NCBI RefSeq assembly: GCF_037200945.1
Contig: NZ_JBBCGP010000001.1
Span: 3,408,501-3,472,500 of the forward strand
Length of the DNA stretch: 64,000 nt
Source: Methylovirgula sp.
Lineage (GTDB): Bacteria > Pseudomonadota > Alphaproteobacteria > Rhizobiales > Beijerinckiaceae
Reading direction: 5' to 3'
Both the position numbers and the translations under genes were made by a program. The notes under the pieces are model-generated. The model did no database searches. It worked only from the letters and a program-made list of their open reading frames with translations, and was not told the DNA's origin. This document shows, in pieces, positions 1 to 8,391 of this stretch. How positions within the stretch are numbered: position 1 is the first letter of the stretch; every line of letters begins with the position of its first letter.

Positions 1-1360
1 TCTCGCCACGTCCATCGCGCAGATCGACAAGCGCCCGCACGACCGCAACGATATCGGCCTTGCGCAGGACGCGCATCGTATCCGGCGCATCGAGATCGAG
101 GCGCATGTTCATCTTGACGCGGCCGACGGCCGAGAGATCGTAGCGCTCGTCGTCGAAGAAGAGCGAATGGAACATCGCTTCCGCCGTATCGAGCGTCGGC
201 GGCTCGCCTGGACGCATGACACGGTAGATGTCGAACAATGCTTCCTCGCGCGAGGAGTTCTTGTCGACCGCGAGCGTGTTACGGATATAGGGCCCGATGT
301 TGATATGGTCGATATCGAGTATCGGGAGTTCCTCGAAGCCCGCCTCGATCAGGGCCGGCAGAGTCTTCGCGGTGATCTCGTCACCCGCCTCGGCGAAAAT
401 TTCGCCGGTACTGGGATTGTAGAGGTCGGTCGCGATGTACTGGCCATGCAGGTCCACATCCTGCGCGCGGATCGCCTTCAGGCCCCTTTCGACCAATTGC
501 CGCGCCGCACGGACAGTGAGCTTCTTGCCTGCTTCGACCGCGACTTCGCCGGTATCGGCGTCGATCATATTTTCGGTGGCCTTGACACCCTTCATCCGCT
601 CCGCGTCAAAGGGCACGCGCCAGCCTTCACCGGCCCGCGTGTAGATGACGGTGTTATAGAACGTGCTGAGAATTTCTTCGCCGTCCATGCCAAGCGCAAA
701 AAGCAGCGACGTCACCGGGATTTTCCGGCGGCGGTCGATACGCGCATAGACGATATCCTTGGCATCAAACTCGATATCGAGCCAGGAGCCGCGATACGGA
801 ATGATACGCGCCGCGAAAAGCAGCTTGCCCGAAGAGTGGCTCTTGCCCTTGTCGTGATCGAAGAAGACGCCCGGCGAGCGATGCATCTGCGAGACGATGA
901 CGCGCTCGGTGCCGTTGACGACAAAGGTGCCGTTCGACGTCATGAAGGGCATATCGCCCATATAGACGTCCTGCTCTTTGATATCCTTGACGGACTTGGC
1001 GCCGGTTTCCGGATCGACATCGAATACGATGAGGCGCAGCGTGACTTTCAGCGGCGCAGCGAAGGTCATGCCGCGCTGACGACACTCGTCGACATCGTAC
1101 TTCGGCTGTTCGAAAACGTATTTCAGGAACTCGAGCTGCGACACGCCCGCGAAATCGGAGATCGGGAAGACCGAGCGGAACACGGACTCGAGGCCTTCGT
1201 TCGGGCGGCCGCCCTCGGGCTCGTTAACGAGCAGAAATTGATCGTAGGATGCCTTCTGAACCTCGATGAGGTTCGGCATTTCCGCCACTTCGCGAATGTG
1301 TCCGAAAAACTTGCGAACCCGCTTCCGGCCAGAGAAAGTTTGCGTTATGGGTTGGGCCAT
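1..1360 (-). CDS. rpoB: RNA polymerase beta subunit, N-terminal part (cut by window edge)
   Basis: This is the N-terminal 453 residues of the catalytic beta subunit of RNA polymerase. The start ATG (1358-1360) opens with MAQPITQTFSGRKRVRKFFG, typical of alphaproteobacterial RpoB. Around residues 140-170 come the conserved fork and lobe signatures GTFVVNGTERVIVSQMHRSP and GVFFDHDKGK, which form the beta protrusion. The reading frame is open to base 1, so the gene continues outside the window. It follows rplL on the same strand after a 204-nt gap holding a terminator-like hairpin, the classical rplJL-rpoBC arrangement in which rpoB is partly attenuated relative to the ribosomal genes. Confidence 0.98.
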   Translation of the reverse strand, partial: MAQPITQTFSGRKRVRKFFGHIREVAEMPNLIEVQKASYDQFLLVNEPEGGRPNEGLESVFRSVFPISDFAGVSQLEFLKYVFEQPKYDVDECRQRGMTFAAPLKVTLRLIVFDVDPETGAKSVKDIKEQDVYMGDMPFMTSNGTFVVNGTERVIVSQMHRSPGVFFDHDKGKSHSSGKLLFAARIIPYRGSWLDIEFDAKDIVYARIDRRRKIPVTSLLFALGMDGEEILSTFYNTVIYTRAGEGWRVPFDAERMKGVKATENMIDADTGEVAVEAGKKLTVRAARQLVERGLKAIRAQDVDLHGQYIATDLYNPSTGEIFAEAGDEITAKTLPALIEAGFEELPILDIDHINIGPYIRNTLAVDKNSSREEALFDIYRVMRPGEPPTLDTAEAMFHSLFFDDERYDLSAVGRVKMNMRLDLDAPDTMRVLRKADIVAVVRALVDLRDGRGE

Positions 1361-1531
1361 CGTGCTCCTCGCAGGTTAGTTTGCGCAGGATGCCGCATGC
1401 ATCCCGAAAACATTGCGCGGCCACAGACGTCCGCAGGGTGTTTTGGGCCCTTCCCCATCAAAAAATTCAATCGACCAGCCGGATAAGGAACGGCTGAACG
1501 GCCCCGAAGCACGCCTCGGAGCCGCTCGATC

Positions 1532-1557
1532 AAAAAACGGGACCGCGCGCGATCCCG
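1532..1557 (-). terminator. rplL-rpoB intergenic terminator/attenuator
   Basis: Read on the minus strand, a GC-rich hairpin with cggga/tcccg outer arms (1538-1557) is followed directly by six T residues (1532-1537). It begins 8 nt after the rplL stop codon. In E. coli a partial terminator between rplL and rpoB lowers polymerase-gene expression relative to L7/L12; the position here matches, so an attenuator role is inferred. Confidence 0.7.
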
Positions 1558-1564
1558 CCGCAAC

Positions 1565-1939
1565 TCACTTAAGCTCGACCTTCGCGCCGACCTTCTCGAG
1601 GGTCGCCTTGATCTTCTCGGCTTCCTCTTTGGTCACGCCTTCCTTGACGGGCTTCGGCGCGCCTTCGACGAGATCCTTGGCTTCCTTCAGGCCAAGACCG
1701 GTGACGGCACGGACTTCCTTAATAACTTCGATCTTCTTGTCGCCGACGGCAGAGAGAACGACCGTGAACTCGGTCTTCTCTTCGACCGGAGCGGCGGCAG
1801 CAGCAGCCGGGCCGGCAGCGACGGCAACCGCCGCAGCGGCCGAGACGCCCCACTTGTCTTCAAGTAGCTTGGCGAGTTCCGCGGCTTCGAGAACCGTCAG
1901 GCTCGAAAGGTCTTCGACGATTTTTTCCAGATTGGCCAT
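1565..1939 (-). CDS. rplL: 50S ribosomal protein L7/L12
   Basis: The 124-residue acidic stalk protein of the large ribosomal subunit recruits and activates translation GTPases. The N-terminal dimerisation helix (MANLEKIVEDLSSLTVLEAA) is followed by an Ala-rich hinge (about residues 35-55) and the C-terminal factor-binding domain with FTVVLSAVGDKKIEVIKEVR and GLGLKEAKDLVEGAPK. Length is as usual for the family. It lies 54 nt after rplJ on the same strand, where L10 anchors the L7/L12 dimers, and is separated from rpoB by a terminator-like hairpin. Confidence 0.98.
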   Translation of the reverse strand: MANLEKIVEDLSSLTVLEAAELAKLLEDKWGVSAAAAVAVAAGPAAAAAAPVEEKTEFTVVLSAVGDKKIEVIKEVRAVTGLGLKEAKDLVEGAPKPVKEGVTKEEAEKIKATLEKVGAKVELK

Positions 1940-1993
1940 TGCAAGTTTTCCTTCGAATTTGGTCGTGAATAGCTGAAAATTTTGAGACGGCCG

Positions 1994-2509
1994 TCAGGCG
2001 GCGTCCTTGTTCGCATAGGCAGAAATGACACGCGCCAGCTTGGCAGCCGGTGCGGTCGAAAGCTGCGCGAGTTTTGTCGCCGGCGCCTGGATGAGCCCAA
2101 CGAGCTTGGCGCGCAATTCGTCCAAAGACGGCAAAGTCGCGAGCGACTTGATGGCCTCCGGATTGAGCGACGTTTTTCCCATCGCGCCACCGAGGATCAC
2201 GAGCTTCTCGTTATCCTTGGCAAAGCCGACGGCGACCTTGGCGGCCGCCACCGGATCCTGCGAATAGGCAAGCAGGGTCGGTCCCTTCAGCAGGCTCGTA
2301 ATCGAGCTTGTGTCGGTTCCTTCCAGGGCGATCTTGGCAAGGCGATTTTTTGCGACTTGAACCGTGGCGCCCGCGTCGCGCATCTGCTTACGCAGATTTT
2401 GCATCTGGGCCACCGTCAAGCCGGAATAATGCGCCACCACCACAACCGACGTCTTGTTAAAGACCTCGTTCAGAGCGGCGACAGCGGCTTTCTTCTCAGC
2501 TCTGTCCAC
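1994..2509 (-). CDS. rplJ: 50S ribosomal protein L10
   Basis: A 171-residue protein that anchors L7/L12 dimers to 23S rRNA. The start is GTG (2507-2509), read as MDRAEKKAAVAALNEVF, and no better in-frame start exists. The core SVVVVAHYSGLTVAQMQNLR and the motif VAKNRLAKIALEGTD are diagnostic of L10. The Ala-rich C-terminal helix (about residues 140-171) is the L7/L12 platform. A long leader of over 400 nt with a promoter-like sequence and a hairpin precedes it, consistent with the autogenous L10 control known in many bacteria. Confidence 0.97.
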   Translation of the reverse strand: MDRAEKKAAVAALNEVFNKTSVVVVAHYSGLTVAQMQNLRKQMRDAGATVQVAKNRLAKIALEGTDTSSITSLLKGPTLLAYSQDPVAAAKVAVGFAKDNEKLVILGGAMGKTSLNPEAIKSLATLPSLDELRAKLVGLIQAPATKLAQLSTAPAAKLARVISAYANKDAA

Positions 2510-2559
2510 AATACTCTCTCTGTCTCGCGGGATTCACACCCGCTTGGTTGCGTCAGCCG

Positions 2560-2640
2560 GCTGTCGCACGGCGCTACGCCTGTCCTCCGGAACGCCCCGC
2601 GTCCCGGACAGAGGGATTCGACCAAAATCAAAGGCTGCAG
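2560..2640 (-). promoter_or_regulatory. Candidate L10 autoregulatory leader
   Basis: On the minus strand a strong hairpin forms from CCTCTGTCCGGGA and TCCGGAGGACAGG (plus coordinates 2579-2614), about 70 nt upstream of rplJ. Position and the purine-rich GGAGGACAGG arm resemble the ribosomal protein L10 leader family, where the L10-L7/L12 complex binds nascent mRNA and represses translation. Assignment rests on position and a hand-drawn stem only. Confidence 0.4.
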
Positions 2641-2955
2641 GAACTGCCGCACCTGCGCTTCGTATTCCGCTTCGACCCCGTCTATGCTGGCATCTCGAAC
2701 GTGCAATCCGAAACCGAAACACCGGAACCGGACGCGCGTCTTCGACATTAAGTCCTTGTGGAGTTCGAAAACCCCATATTGGACGCCGGCAGTCTCGGAC
2801 AGGACATGACCGGAGAAACCAAGTGGATCGAAATCCGCCAGTTCACCGGTCATTCCGCCGCGCCTTCTTCACGCCGCCTAATGAAAGACTGCGTGTCGAG
2901 ACGCGGAAGCTAAATGGGTTCGGGGCTGCGGCAGAGCCAGCAACCCCGAGCCGTC

Positions 2956-2984
2956 TATTTAAACGCAAGACCCTAATATGCCAA
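2956..2984 (-). promoter_or_regulatory. Promoter of rplJ-rplL(-rpoBC)
   Basis: On the minus strand TTGGCA (2979-2984) and TAAATA (2956-2961) are separated by exactly 17 nt, a good sigma-70-type promoter. Transcription would start near 2949 and produce a leader of about 440 nt before rplJ. This explains the 535-nt space between rplA and rplJ, otherwise empty of genes; open frames there are shadows without coding character. Confidence 0.5.
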
Positions 2985-3044
2985 GGGGTTGATTCAGCTT
3001 TTTTTCAGCTTGTCAAGAACCCTGATAATCAGTCCCGGACACTC

Positions 3045-3740
3045 TTATGCATGGACGGTGGCTGGATCGACCTTGACCCCAGGCCCCATCGTCGAGGAGA
3101 TGGCAACCCGTTGAATATAGGTGCCTTTTGCGCCTTGCGGCTTGGCCTTGGCGACGGCATCGACGAAGGCCGCGATATTCTCGACCAGCTTCGTTTCATC
3201 GAAGGATGCCTTGCCGACGCTGCCCTGAATGATGCCGGCCTTTTCCACACGAAATTCGACCGCACCACCCTTCGACGCCTTGACCGCAGCCGTGACATCC
3301 ATGGTCACCGTTCCGACCTTGGGGTTCGGCATCAGGCCGCGCGGGCCCAGCACCTTACCAAGGCGACCGACGAGCGGCATCATATCCGGCGTCGCGATGC
3401 AGCGATCGAAATCGATCTGGCCGCCCTGAACGGTCGCCACCAGATCTTCCGCGCCGACGATATCCGCGCCAGCCGCCTTGGCCTCATCAGCCTTGGCGCC
3501 ACGTGCGAACACGGCAACGCGCAGCGTGCGGCCCGTGCCGTTCGGCAGATTGACCACGCCGCGGACCATCTGATCCGCATGCTTGGGGTCGACGCCGAGG
3601 TTCATGGCGATCTCGACCGTCTCGTCAAACTTGGCGCTCGCCCGTTCCTTGACAAGCTTTACGGCCTCGCTGATCGGATAAAGCTTGGTGCGCTCGATGC
3701 CTTCGCGGGATTTAACAACGCGCTTTGCAATATGGGTCAT
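3045..3740 (-). CDS. rplA: 50S ribosomal protein L1
   Basis: A 231-residue protein of the L1 stalk, involved in release of deacylated tRNA and often a translational repressor of its own operon. The ATG at 3738-3740 gives MTHIAKRVVKSREGIERTKL, the usual L1 start; a longer frame to 3761 would run into rplK. Diagnostic blocks are NLPNGTGRTLRVAVFARG, MMPLVGRLGKVLGPRGLMPN and the C-terminal GTYIQRVAISSTMGPG. It lies 4 nt after the rplK stop, so the pair is translated from one mRNA. The next gene, rplJ, has its own promoter. Confidence 0.98.
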   Translation of the reverse strand: MTHIAKRVVKSREGIERTKLYPISEAVKLVKERASAKFDETVEIAMNLGVDPKHADQMVRGVVNLPNGTGRTLRVAVFARGAKADEAKAAGADIVGAEDLVATVQGGQIDFDRCIATPDMMPLVGRLGKVLGPRGLMPNPKVGTVTMDVTAAVKASKGGAVEFRVEKAGIIQGSVGKASFDETKLVENIAAFVDAVAKAKPQGAKGTYIQRVAISSTMGPGVKVDPATVHA

Positions 3741-3744
3741 GGCT

Positions 3745-4173
3745 TCACCCCACCACTTCAAGGCCGATCGAGCGGGCGGAGCCCTCGATCATCTTGGCAG
3801 CGGCCTCGACGGTCGCGCAATTTAGATCCGGCAGCTTCTTTTCGGCGATCTCGTTGATCTGAGCCTTGGTCACGCGACCGACAAAGCCACGGCCCGTGGT
3901 CTTCGAACCGGAGGTGATGCCTGCGGCCCTTTTCAGAAAAAAGGTGACCGGCGGCAGCTTCATCTCGAAGGTGAAGGAGCGGTCCTGATAAGCGGTGATG
4001 ACGACGGGGATCGGCGTCCCCTTTTCCATCTGCGCGGTCTTGGCATTGAAGGCCTTGCAGAATTCCATGATGTTGAGGCCGCGCTGACCAAGCGCCGGGC
4101 CGATAGGCGGCGACGGATTGGCGGCGCCGGCCGGAACCTGCAATTTAATATAACCGGCAACTTTCTTTGCCAT
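3745..4173 (-). CDS. rplK: 50S ribosomal protein L11
   Basis: A 142-residue protein of the GTPase-associated centre that binds the 23S rRNA thiostrepton loop. It opens with MAKKVAGYIKLQVPAGAANP and contains the family motif PPIGPALGQRGLNIMEFCKA (about residues 23-42), followed by the C-terminal RNA-binding domain with GSKTTGRGFVGRVTKAQINE. A clear ribosome binding site (TAGGAG) precedes the ATG. The gene is 143 nt downstream of nusG in the standard secE-nusG-rplK-rplA order. Confidence 0.98.
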   Translation of the reverse strand: MAKKVAGYIKLQVPAGAANPSPPIGPALGQRGLNIMEFCKAFNAKTAQMEKGTPIPVVITAYQDRSFTFEMKLPPVTFFLKRAAGITSGSKTTGRGFVGRVTKAQINEIAEKKLPDLNCATVEAAAKMIEGSARSIGLEVVG

Positions 4174-4316
4174 TTCAATCTCCTACAAGCCGATCTTAAG
4201 ATCGGAGTTGCGGATTGTGGTACAAAAGGCGACCCGGCGGCAGACCGGACCTTTCTCCCACAGCGGAAGGCGAGCCTTTAGGGCATCGCCCATTTCGGTG
4301 CAAGCACCGAAAATTC

Positions 4317-4847
4317 TTAAACTTTCTCGACCTGCGAATATTCGAGCTCGACTGGCGTTGCGCGGCCGAAGATCGAGACTGCGACCTTGACGCGCGAGCG
4401 GGCCTCGTCGACTTCCTCGACCGTGCCGTTGAAGGACGCGAACGGGCCGTCAGCGACCCGCACCGTCTCGCCGATCTCGTAGGAGATCGTCGACTTCGGC
4501 CGATCGACACCATCAGCCACCTGGCCCTTGATCCGGTCGGCCTCAGCATCCGAAATCGGCATCGGCTTCTTGTCGGCGCCAAGGAAGCCCGTCACCTTCG
4601 GCGTGTTCTTGATCAGGTGATAGATGTCGTCCGTCAGGTCACATTTGACGAGCACATAGCCGGGGAAGAACTTCCGCTCGGAATTGACCTTGCGACCCTT
4701 GCGCACCTCGACAACGTGCTCGGTCGGCACGAGGATTTCCTCGAACTTCTCGGACAGATTGCGCTGCGCCGCCTGCTCGCGGATCGATTCAGCGACCTTC
4801 TTCTCGAAATTGGAATAGGCGTGGACGATGTACCAGCGCATGCTCAT
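4317..4847 (-). CDS. nusG: Transcription termination/antitermination protein NusG
   Basis: A 176-residue elongation factor that binds the clamp of RNA polymerase and couples it to Rho or the ribosome. The NGN domain begins RWYIVHAYSNFEKKVAESIR and includes FFPGYVLVKCDL; the C-terminal KOW domain contains GETVRVADGPFASFNGTVEE. Two starts lie two codons apart (ATG 4847 or ATG 4841). It is 24 nt downstream of secE, and the pair is co-transcribed with the ribosomal genes in most bacteria. Confidence 0.98.
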   Translation of the reverse strand: MSMRWYIVHAYSNFEKKVAESIREQAAQRNLSEKFEEILVPTEHVVEVRKGRKVNSERKFFPGYVLVKCDLTDDIYHLIKNTPKVTGFLGADKKPMPISDAEADRIKGQVADGVDRPKSTISYEIGETVRVADGPFASFNGTVEEVDEARSRVKVAVSIFGRATPVELEYSQVEKV

Positions 4848-4871
4848 GACGAAACCGAAAAACCCCTCGAA

Positions 4872-5063
4872 TCAATGCCCGACGTTCAGGACGAAGCGGA
4901 CAACCAATTGTAAAATTTCATCGACGGCGAGAAAGAACAGGCTCGCAAGAATGACCATCGTGATGACGAGACCCGTCGTGATCAACGTCTCACGGCGAGT
5001 CGGCCAAGTGACCTTGCCGGCCTCCTGACGGACTTCCTGAATGAATTGCAGCGGATCGGCCAT
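4872..5063 (-). CDS. secE: Preprotein translocase subunit SecE
   Basis: A 63-residue inner-membrane clamp subunit of the SecYEG protein channel, the short single-span form usual in alphaproteobacteria. The cytoplasmic amphipathic segment FIQEVRQEAGKVTWPTRRET carries the conserved KVTWPTR motif, followed by one membrane helix (about residues 30-55). It begins the secE-nusG-rplK-rplA run. The tRNA-Trp gene usually found just upstream is instead at 24.9 kb (see findings). The 223 nt up to cysA contain no gene I can support. Confidence 0.97.
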   Translation of the reverse strand: MADPLQFIQEVRQEAGKVTWPTRRETLITTGLVITMVILASLFFLAVDEILQLVVRFVLNVGH

Positions 5064-5286
5064 AGTCGCTCAAACACCCAATTTGCAGGAATTTTCTGCC
5101 CGCCCCCGGCAAACTCCGGCGGCTGCGGCCACCGATATCGCCCATGCGGCCCCGGCTAAAAAAATCAGGGCGCGGAGCCAACCGGCCACGCGCCACATCC
5201 CGACAATATAGTGCAGGCGATTGGCCGCGCCAAGCGAATTCTCAGTAAGTCTCAACTACCCCCGCCCGGCCTCGGATGAGATCGCC

Positions 5287-6324
5287 TCAGATCGAGTAAT
5301 CGTCGGCGAAGGAATGCGCATTGCGCAGGCGGACGAAGACCTGGTCTTCGACCTTCAGCGCCAGATCGCGATAGGTCTGCGTCGTCAGCTCCGCATCGAT
5401 CGATCGTTGATCATCGAGTCTGATGAGTTCGACATTCACGGCGGCCCCGGCAAAGCCGATATGGGTCACCCTGGCTGCGATCGCACTGGCGTCACTCTCG
5501 CGGGAGATTTCGATGTCGTGCGGCCGCACGAACGTAACGGCTTCACCTTCGGTGCTCCCCTGCCCCGAGGCCTGGCTTTCCTGCCGGCCGTGGAACAGAT
5601 TGTAATTGCCGAGGAAGCGGAACACGAACGGGTTCGCCGGATGCTCGTAGACTTCCTCGGGCGCGTCATATTGCTCGATGCCCCCCGCGTTCATCACCGC
5701 GACGCGGTCGGCGACCTCGAGCGCCTCTTCCTGATCGTGGGTCACGAAAATCGTCGTGACCTTGATCGTATTATGCAATTTACGCAGCCAGCGGCGTAGC
5801 TCCCGCCGCACCGTGGCGTCGAGCGCCCCGAACGGTTCATCGAGCAACAACACCTGCGGCTCGACGGCGAGCGCACGGGCAAGTGCCACGCGCTGACGCT
5901 GGCCGCCCGACAATTGCGAAGGATAGCGCTGGGCGAAATTGCTGAGCTGGACGAGTGACAGCAATTCCTCGACCTTGCTCTTGATCGCGGCATTCGATGG
6001 GCGCTGCCGCCACGGTTTCGACCGCAGACCGAAAGCGATGTTCTCGAAGACGCTCATCTGCTTGAACAAAGCATAATGCTGGAAGACGAACCCGATCTTG
6101 CGCTTGCCAAGATCGGTGTCGGAAACGTCAAGGCCGTCGAACAAGACTTCGCCGCCGGGGTCGGCCGCCTCGATCCCGGCTATCACGCGCAGCAAAGTCG
6201 TCTTGCCGGAGCCGCTCGGCCCAAGCAACGCGACAAGCTCGCCTGAATTGACCTTAAGGTTTACGCCCTTCAGCGCTTGGAACGAGCCGTAGGTCTTGCT
6301 GATCCGGCGGACTTCGATACTCAT
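5287..6324 (-). CDS. cysA: Sulfate/thiosulfate ABC importer, ATPase CysA
   Basis: A 345-residue ATP-hydrolysing subunit of the sulfate/thiosulfate importer. Visible motifs are Walker A GPSGSGKT (residues 35-42), the signature LSGGQRQR, Walker B LLLDEPFGALD and the switch histidine in FVTHDQEEA. A C-terminal TOBE-like regulatory domain starts near VTFVRPHDIEI. The start MSIEVRRISKTYGSF is canonical for CysA, yet it lies 71 nt inside the upstream cysW frame. It is the last gene of sbp-cysT-cysW-cysA and acts on the cytoplasmic face with CysT and CysW. Confidence 0.95.
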   Translation of the reverse strand: MSIEVRRISKTYGSFQALKGVNLKVNSGELVALLGPSGSGKTTLLRVIAGIEAADPGGEVLFDGLDVSDTDLGKRKIGFVFQHYALFKQMSVFENIAFGLRSKPWRQRPSNAAIKSKVEELLSLVQLSNFAQRYPSQLSGGQRQRVALARALAVEPQVLLLDEPFGALDATVRRELRRWLRKLHNTIKVTTIFVTHDQEEALEVADRVAVMNAGGIEQYDAPEEVYEHPANPFVFRFLGNYNLFHGRQESQASGQGSTEGEAVTFVRPHDIEISRESDASAIAARVTHIGFAGAAVNVELIRLDDQRSIDAELTTQTYRDLALKVEDQVFVRLRNAHSFADDYSI

Positions 6325-7360
6325 CGGGCTTCACCTCATGAACCGCCGCGGCGGCCGTCTCGGTATGTTTGGTCCTGATCTCGACCGCTGCCTTGATGAT
6401 CAAGGTCACAACGGCCAGCAGCGCAAGCAAGGTCGAAACCGCAAAGGCGCCTTGCATGTCATAGCCGTCCCAAAGCTTCTCGACCCGCAACGGAATCGTA
6501 TCATTGGAATCGATATGGCCGGAGACGACCGAGACGGCGCCGAATTCGCCGAACGCGCGCGCCGTGCACAGGATCGCGCCATAGAGCAGGCCCCACCTGA
6601 TATTCGGTAGCGTCACCGTCCAGAACGTCCGCCAGCCGCTGGCGCCAAGCGAAAGCGCGGCAAGCTCCTCGTCCGAGCCTTGCGCGTCCATCAGTGGAAT
6701 CAGAGATCGCGCGACGAACGGAAAGGTCACGAATGACGTGGCGAGCACGATCGCAACCGGGGTGAAGATGATGCCGGTGTAGGTATTGGCGAAGGCAAAG
6801 GGCCACCAATGGCCGGAAAAGCCCTGCCAGGTGAGCGAAGTCGGGTCCGGCCAGGTCACGTTTGTCGCCCAATCCCCAACCACGCCCCCGCGTCCGAAGA
6901 GCAGCACGAAGACCAGACCGGCAATGACCGGCGAGATCGAGAATGGCAGATCGATCAGCGTCAGCAGCAGGAGCCGGCCGCGGAACCGGAACTTCGTAAT
7001 CGCCCAAGCCGCGGCGATGCCAAAGATGATATTGAGCGGCACGACGATGGCAGCGACGCCACAGCTCAAGCGGATCGCATTCCACGTATCGGCGGCCTGC
7101 CGAACCGCGGCCACCTGCCGGTGCCTCTGGAAGATCGTGAGATGTGCCGCGGGATCGACGGCCGGCGGAAAGAACACGTGCCAATAGGCGGCGACACCGT
7201 TCGAGAGCGCCTGCGTGAACACATTGGTGACTGGCAGGACGATAAACAGCGTAAGAAACAAAACCGCGGCCGTGACGAGCACGCGTCCGGTCACGCTGCG
7301 CTCGGCCTTGTTCGAACGCGCCGGAGCGGTGTGCGTTTGGAGAATGGGCGCCCCGGACAT
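6254..7360 (-). CDS. cysW: Sulfate ABC importer permease CysW (extended)
   Basis: A 368-residue membrane permease, longer than the roughly 290 residues usual for CysW. The ABC permease EAA loop reads ELAALSLGASGWRTFWTVTL with PNIRWGLLYGAIL, followed by ARAFGEFGAVSVVSGHI, both diagnostic for CysW. Extra length comes from inserts between the first two membrane helices and before the EAA region, and from a polar C-terminal tail of about 25 residues encoded in the region shared with cysA. It starts 3 nt after cysT. The tail might be a harmless extension or reflect a lost stop codon. Confidence 0.92.
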   Translation of the reverse strand: MSGAPILQTHTAPARSNKAERSVTGRVLVTAAVLFLTLFIVLPVTNVFTQALSNGVAAYWHVFFPPAVDPAAHLTIFQRHRQVAAVRQAADTWNAIRLSCGVAAIVVPLNIIFGIAAAWAITKFRFRGRLLLLTLIDLPFSISPVIAGLVFVLLFGRGGVVGDWATNVTWPDPTSLTWQGFSGHWWPFAFANTYTGIIFTPVAIVLATSFVTFPFVARSLIPLMDAQGSDEELAALSLGASGWRTFWTVTLPNIRWGLLYGAILCTARAFGEFGAVSVVSGHIDSNDTIPLRVEKLWDGYDMQGAFAVSTLLALLAVVTLIIKAAVEIRTKHTETAAAAVHEVKPDEYRSPPDQQDLRLVPSAEGRKP

Positions 7361-7363
7361 CGC

Positions 7364-8269
7364 TCAGACCGCCGCTTGCGACCGGCGTCGCGACCAGGTT
7401 TCGATCCCGTTGATGCCCAGCAGGATCAGGAGCGAGAAGAACAGCAGCACGACGCCAATGGCGGTGGCCTGGGCCGGCTCGAACTCGTCGAGCTTGGTGA
7501 CGATCTGCAACGGCACGATCTGCGACTTGCCCGGAATGTTGCTGGCAATGAAGATTACCGAGCCGTATTCGCCAATGGCGCGAGCGAAGGCGAGCGCGAC
7601 ACCGCTGAGCCACGCCGGGAAAATCTCCGGAAAGATCACGCGTCGAAAAGTCGTCGCCCCGCTTGCTCCAAGGCTATAGGCCGCCTGTTCATATTGCGGA
7701 TCCCATTCCTGCAGCACCGGCTGCACCGAGCGCACGACGAACGGAAACCCGACGAAGATCAGGACGATCACAATGCCGGTGTTGGTGTTGCTGTAAGGAA
7801 AGTCCAGCCAGGACAGCGCGCCGGCGGACAGAGCATTCGGGTGGCCGAAATGACCCGCCAGCCCGTTCAGAAATGTAACTGCGTGATCGCCGAAGCCGCC
7901 AATCCAGCCATCGGTGAGATAGAGGTTTGAAAAGGTGATGCCGGCGACGGCAGTCGGCAGCGCAAAGGGAAAATCGATCAGCGCATCGAAATAACGCCGG
8001 CCCGGAAAAGGCTCACGCACAAGAACCCAGGCGACGATCAGGCCGAACAGACCATTGACGATCGCAGCCAGAGCCGCGGCGCCAAAGGTCAATTGATAAG
8101 CCGCGACGACGACCGGATCGGTAATCGTCGCGACGAACTCGGACCACGACAATTGCGTGGTCTTGAGGACCAGCGCCGCGAGCGGGATCAGCACCAGAAG
8201 CGAGAGATAGAAGAGCGTATAGCCGAGCGTCAGCCGGAAGCCGGGGATGACCTTGCGCGCGCCCGCCAT
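7364..8269 (-). CDS. cysT: Sulfate ABC importer permease CysT
   Basis: A 301-residue partner permease of CysW. Several hydrophobic spans are clear, beginning FRLTLGYTLFYLSLLVLIPL. The cytoplasmic coupling loop EQAAYSLGASGATTFRRVIF is followed by ARAIGEYGSVIFIASNIPGK, a CysT signature. As in CysW, an extra stretch is inserted after LTDGWIGGFG. It lies 122 nt after sbp and 3 nt before cysW, so the importer genes form one operon. Confidence 0.94.
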   Translation of the reverse strand: MAGARKVIPGFRLTLGYTLFYLSLLVLIPLAALVLKTTQLSWSEFVATITDPVVVAAYQLTFGAAALAAIVNGLFGLIVAWVLVREPFPGRRYFDALIDFPFALPTAVAGITFSNLYLTDGWIGGFGDHAVTFLNGLAGHFGHPNALSAGALSWLDFPYSNTNTGIVIVLIFVGFPFVVRSVQPVLQEWDPQYEQAAYSLGASGATTFRRVIFPEIFPAWLSGVALAFARAIGEYGSVIFIASNIPGKSQIVPLQIVTKLDEFEPAQATAIGVVLLFFSLLILLGINGIETWSRRRSQAAV

Positions 8270-8391
8270 TCTTCAAACTCTCATAAGACGCAAGCCGATG
8301 GCCGCCGCGTTCAATATAGCCGACCTTCGTTTAGCCGCCGTATTCCAAGACCGCAATTGCACAGCCTTGTACCAAAGCGAAGGCGGAGTCC

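Noticed and set aside
167..1486. Long plus-strand open frame opposite rpoB
   Set aside because: It is antisense to the clearly conserved RpoB frame; its protein shows only the Arg/Asp-rich composition typical of shadow frames in GC-rich DNA.
2454..3857. 467-codon plus-strand frame across rplA
   Set aside because: Antisense to rplA and its leader; no family motif and Arg-rich composition.
5064..5286. Possible tRNA-Trp upstream of secE
   Set aside because: No cloverleaf is present there; the tRNA-Trp is at 24902-24977.
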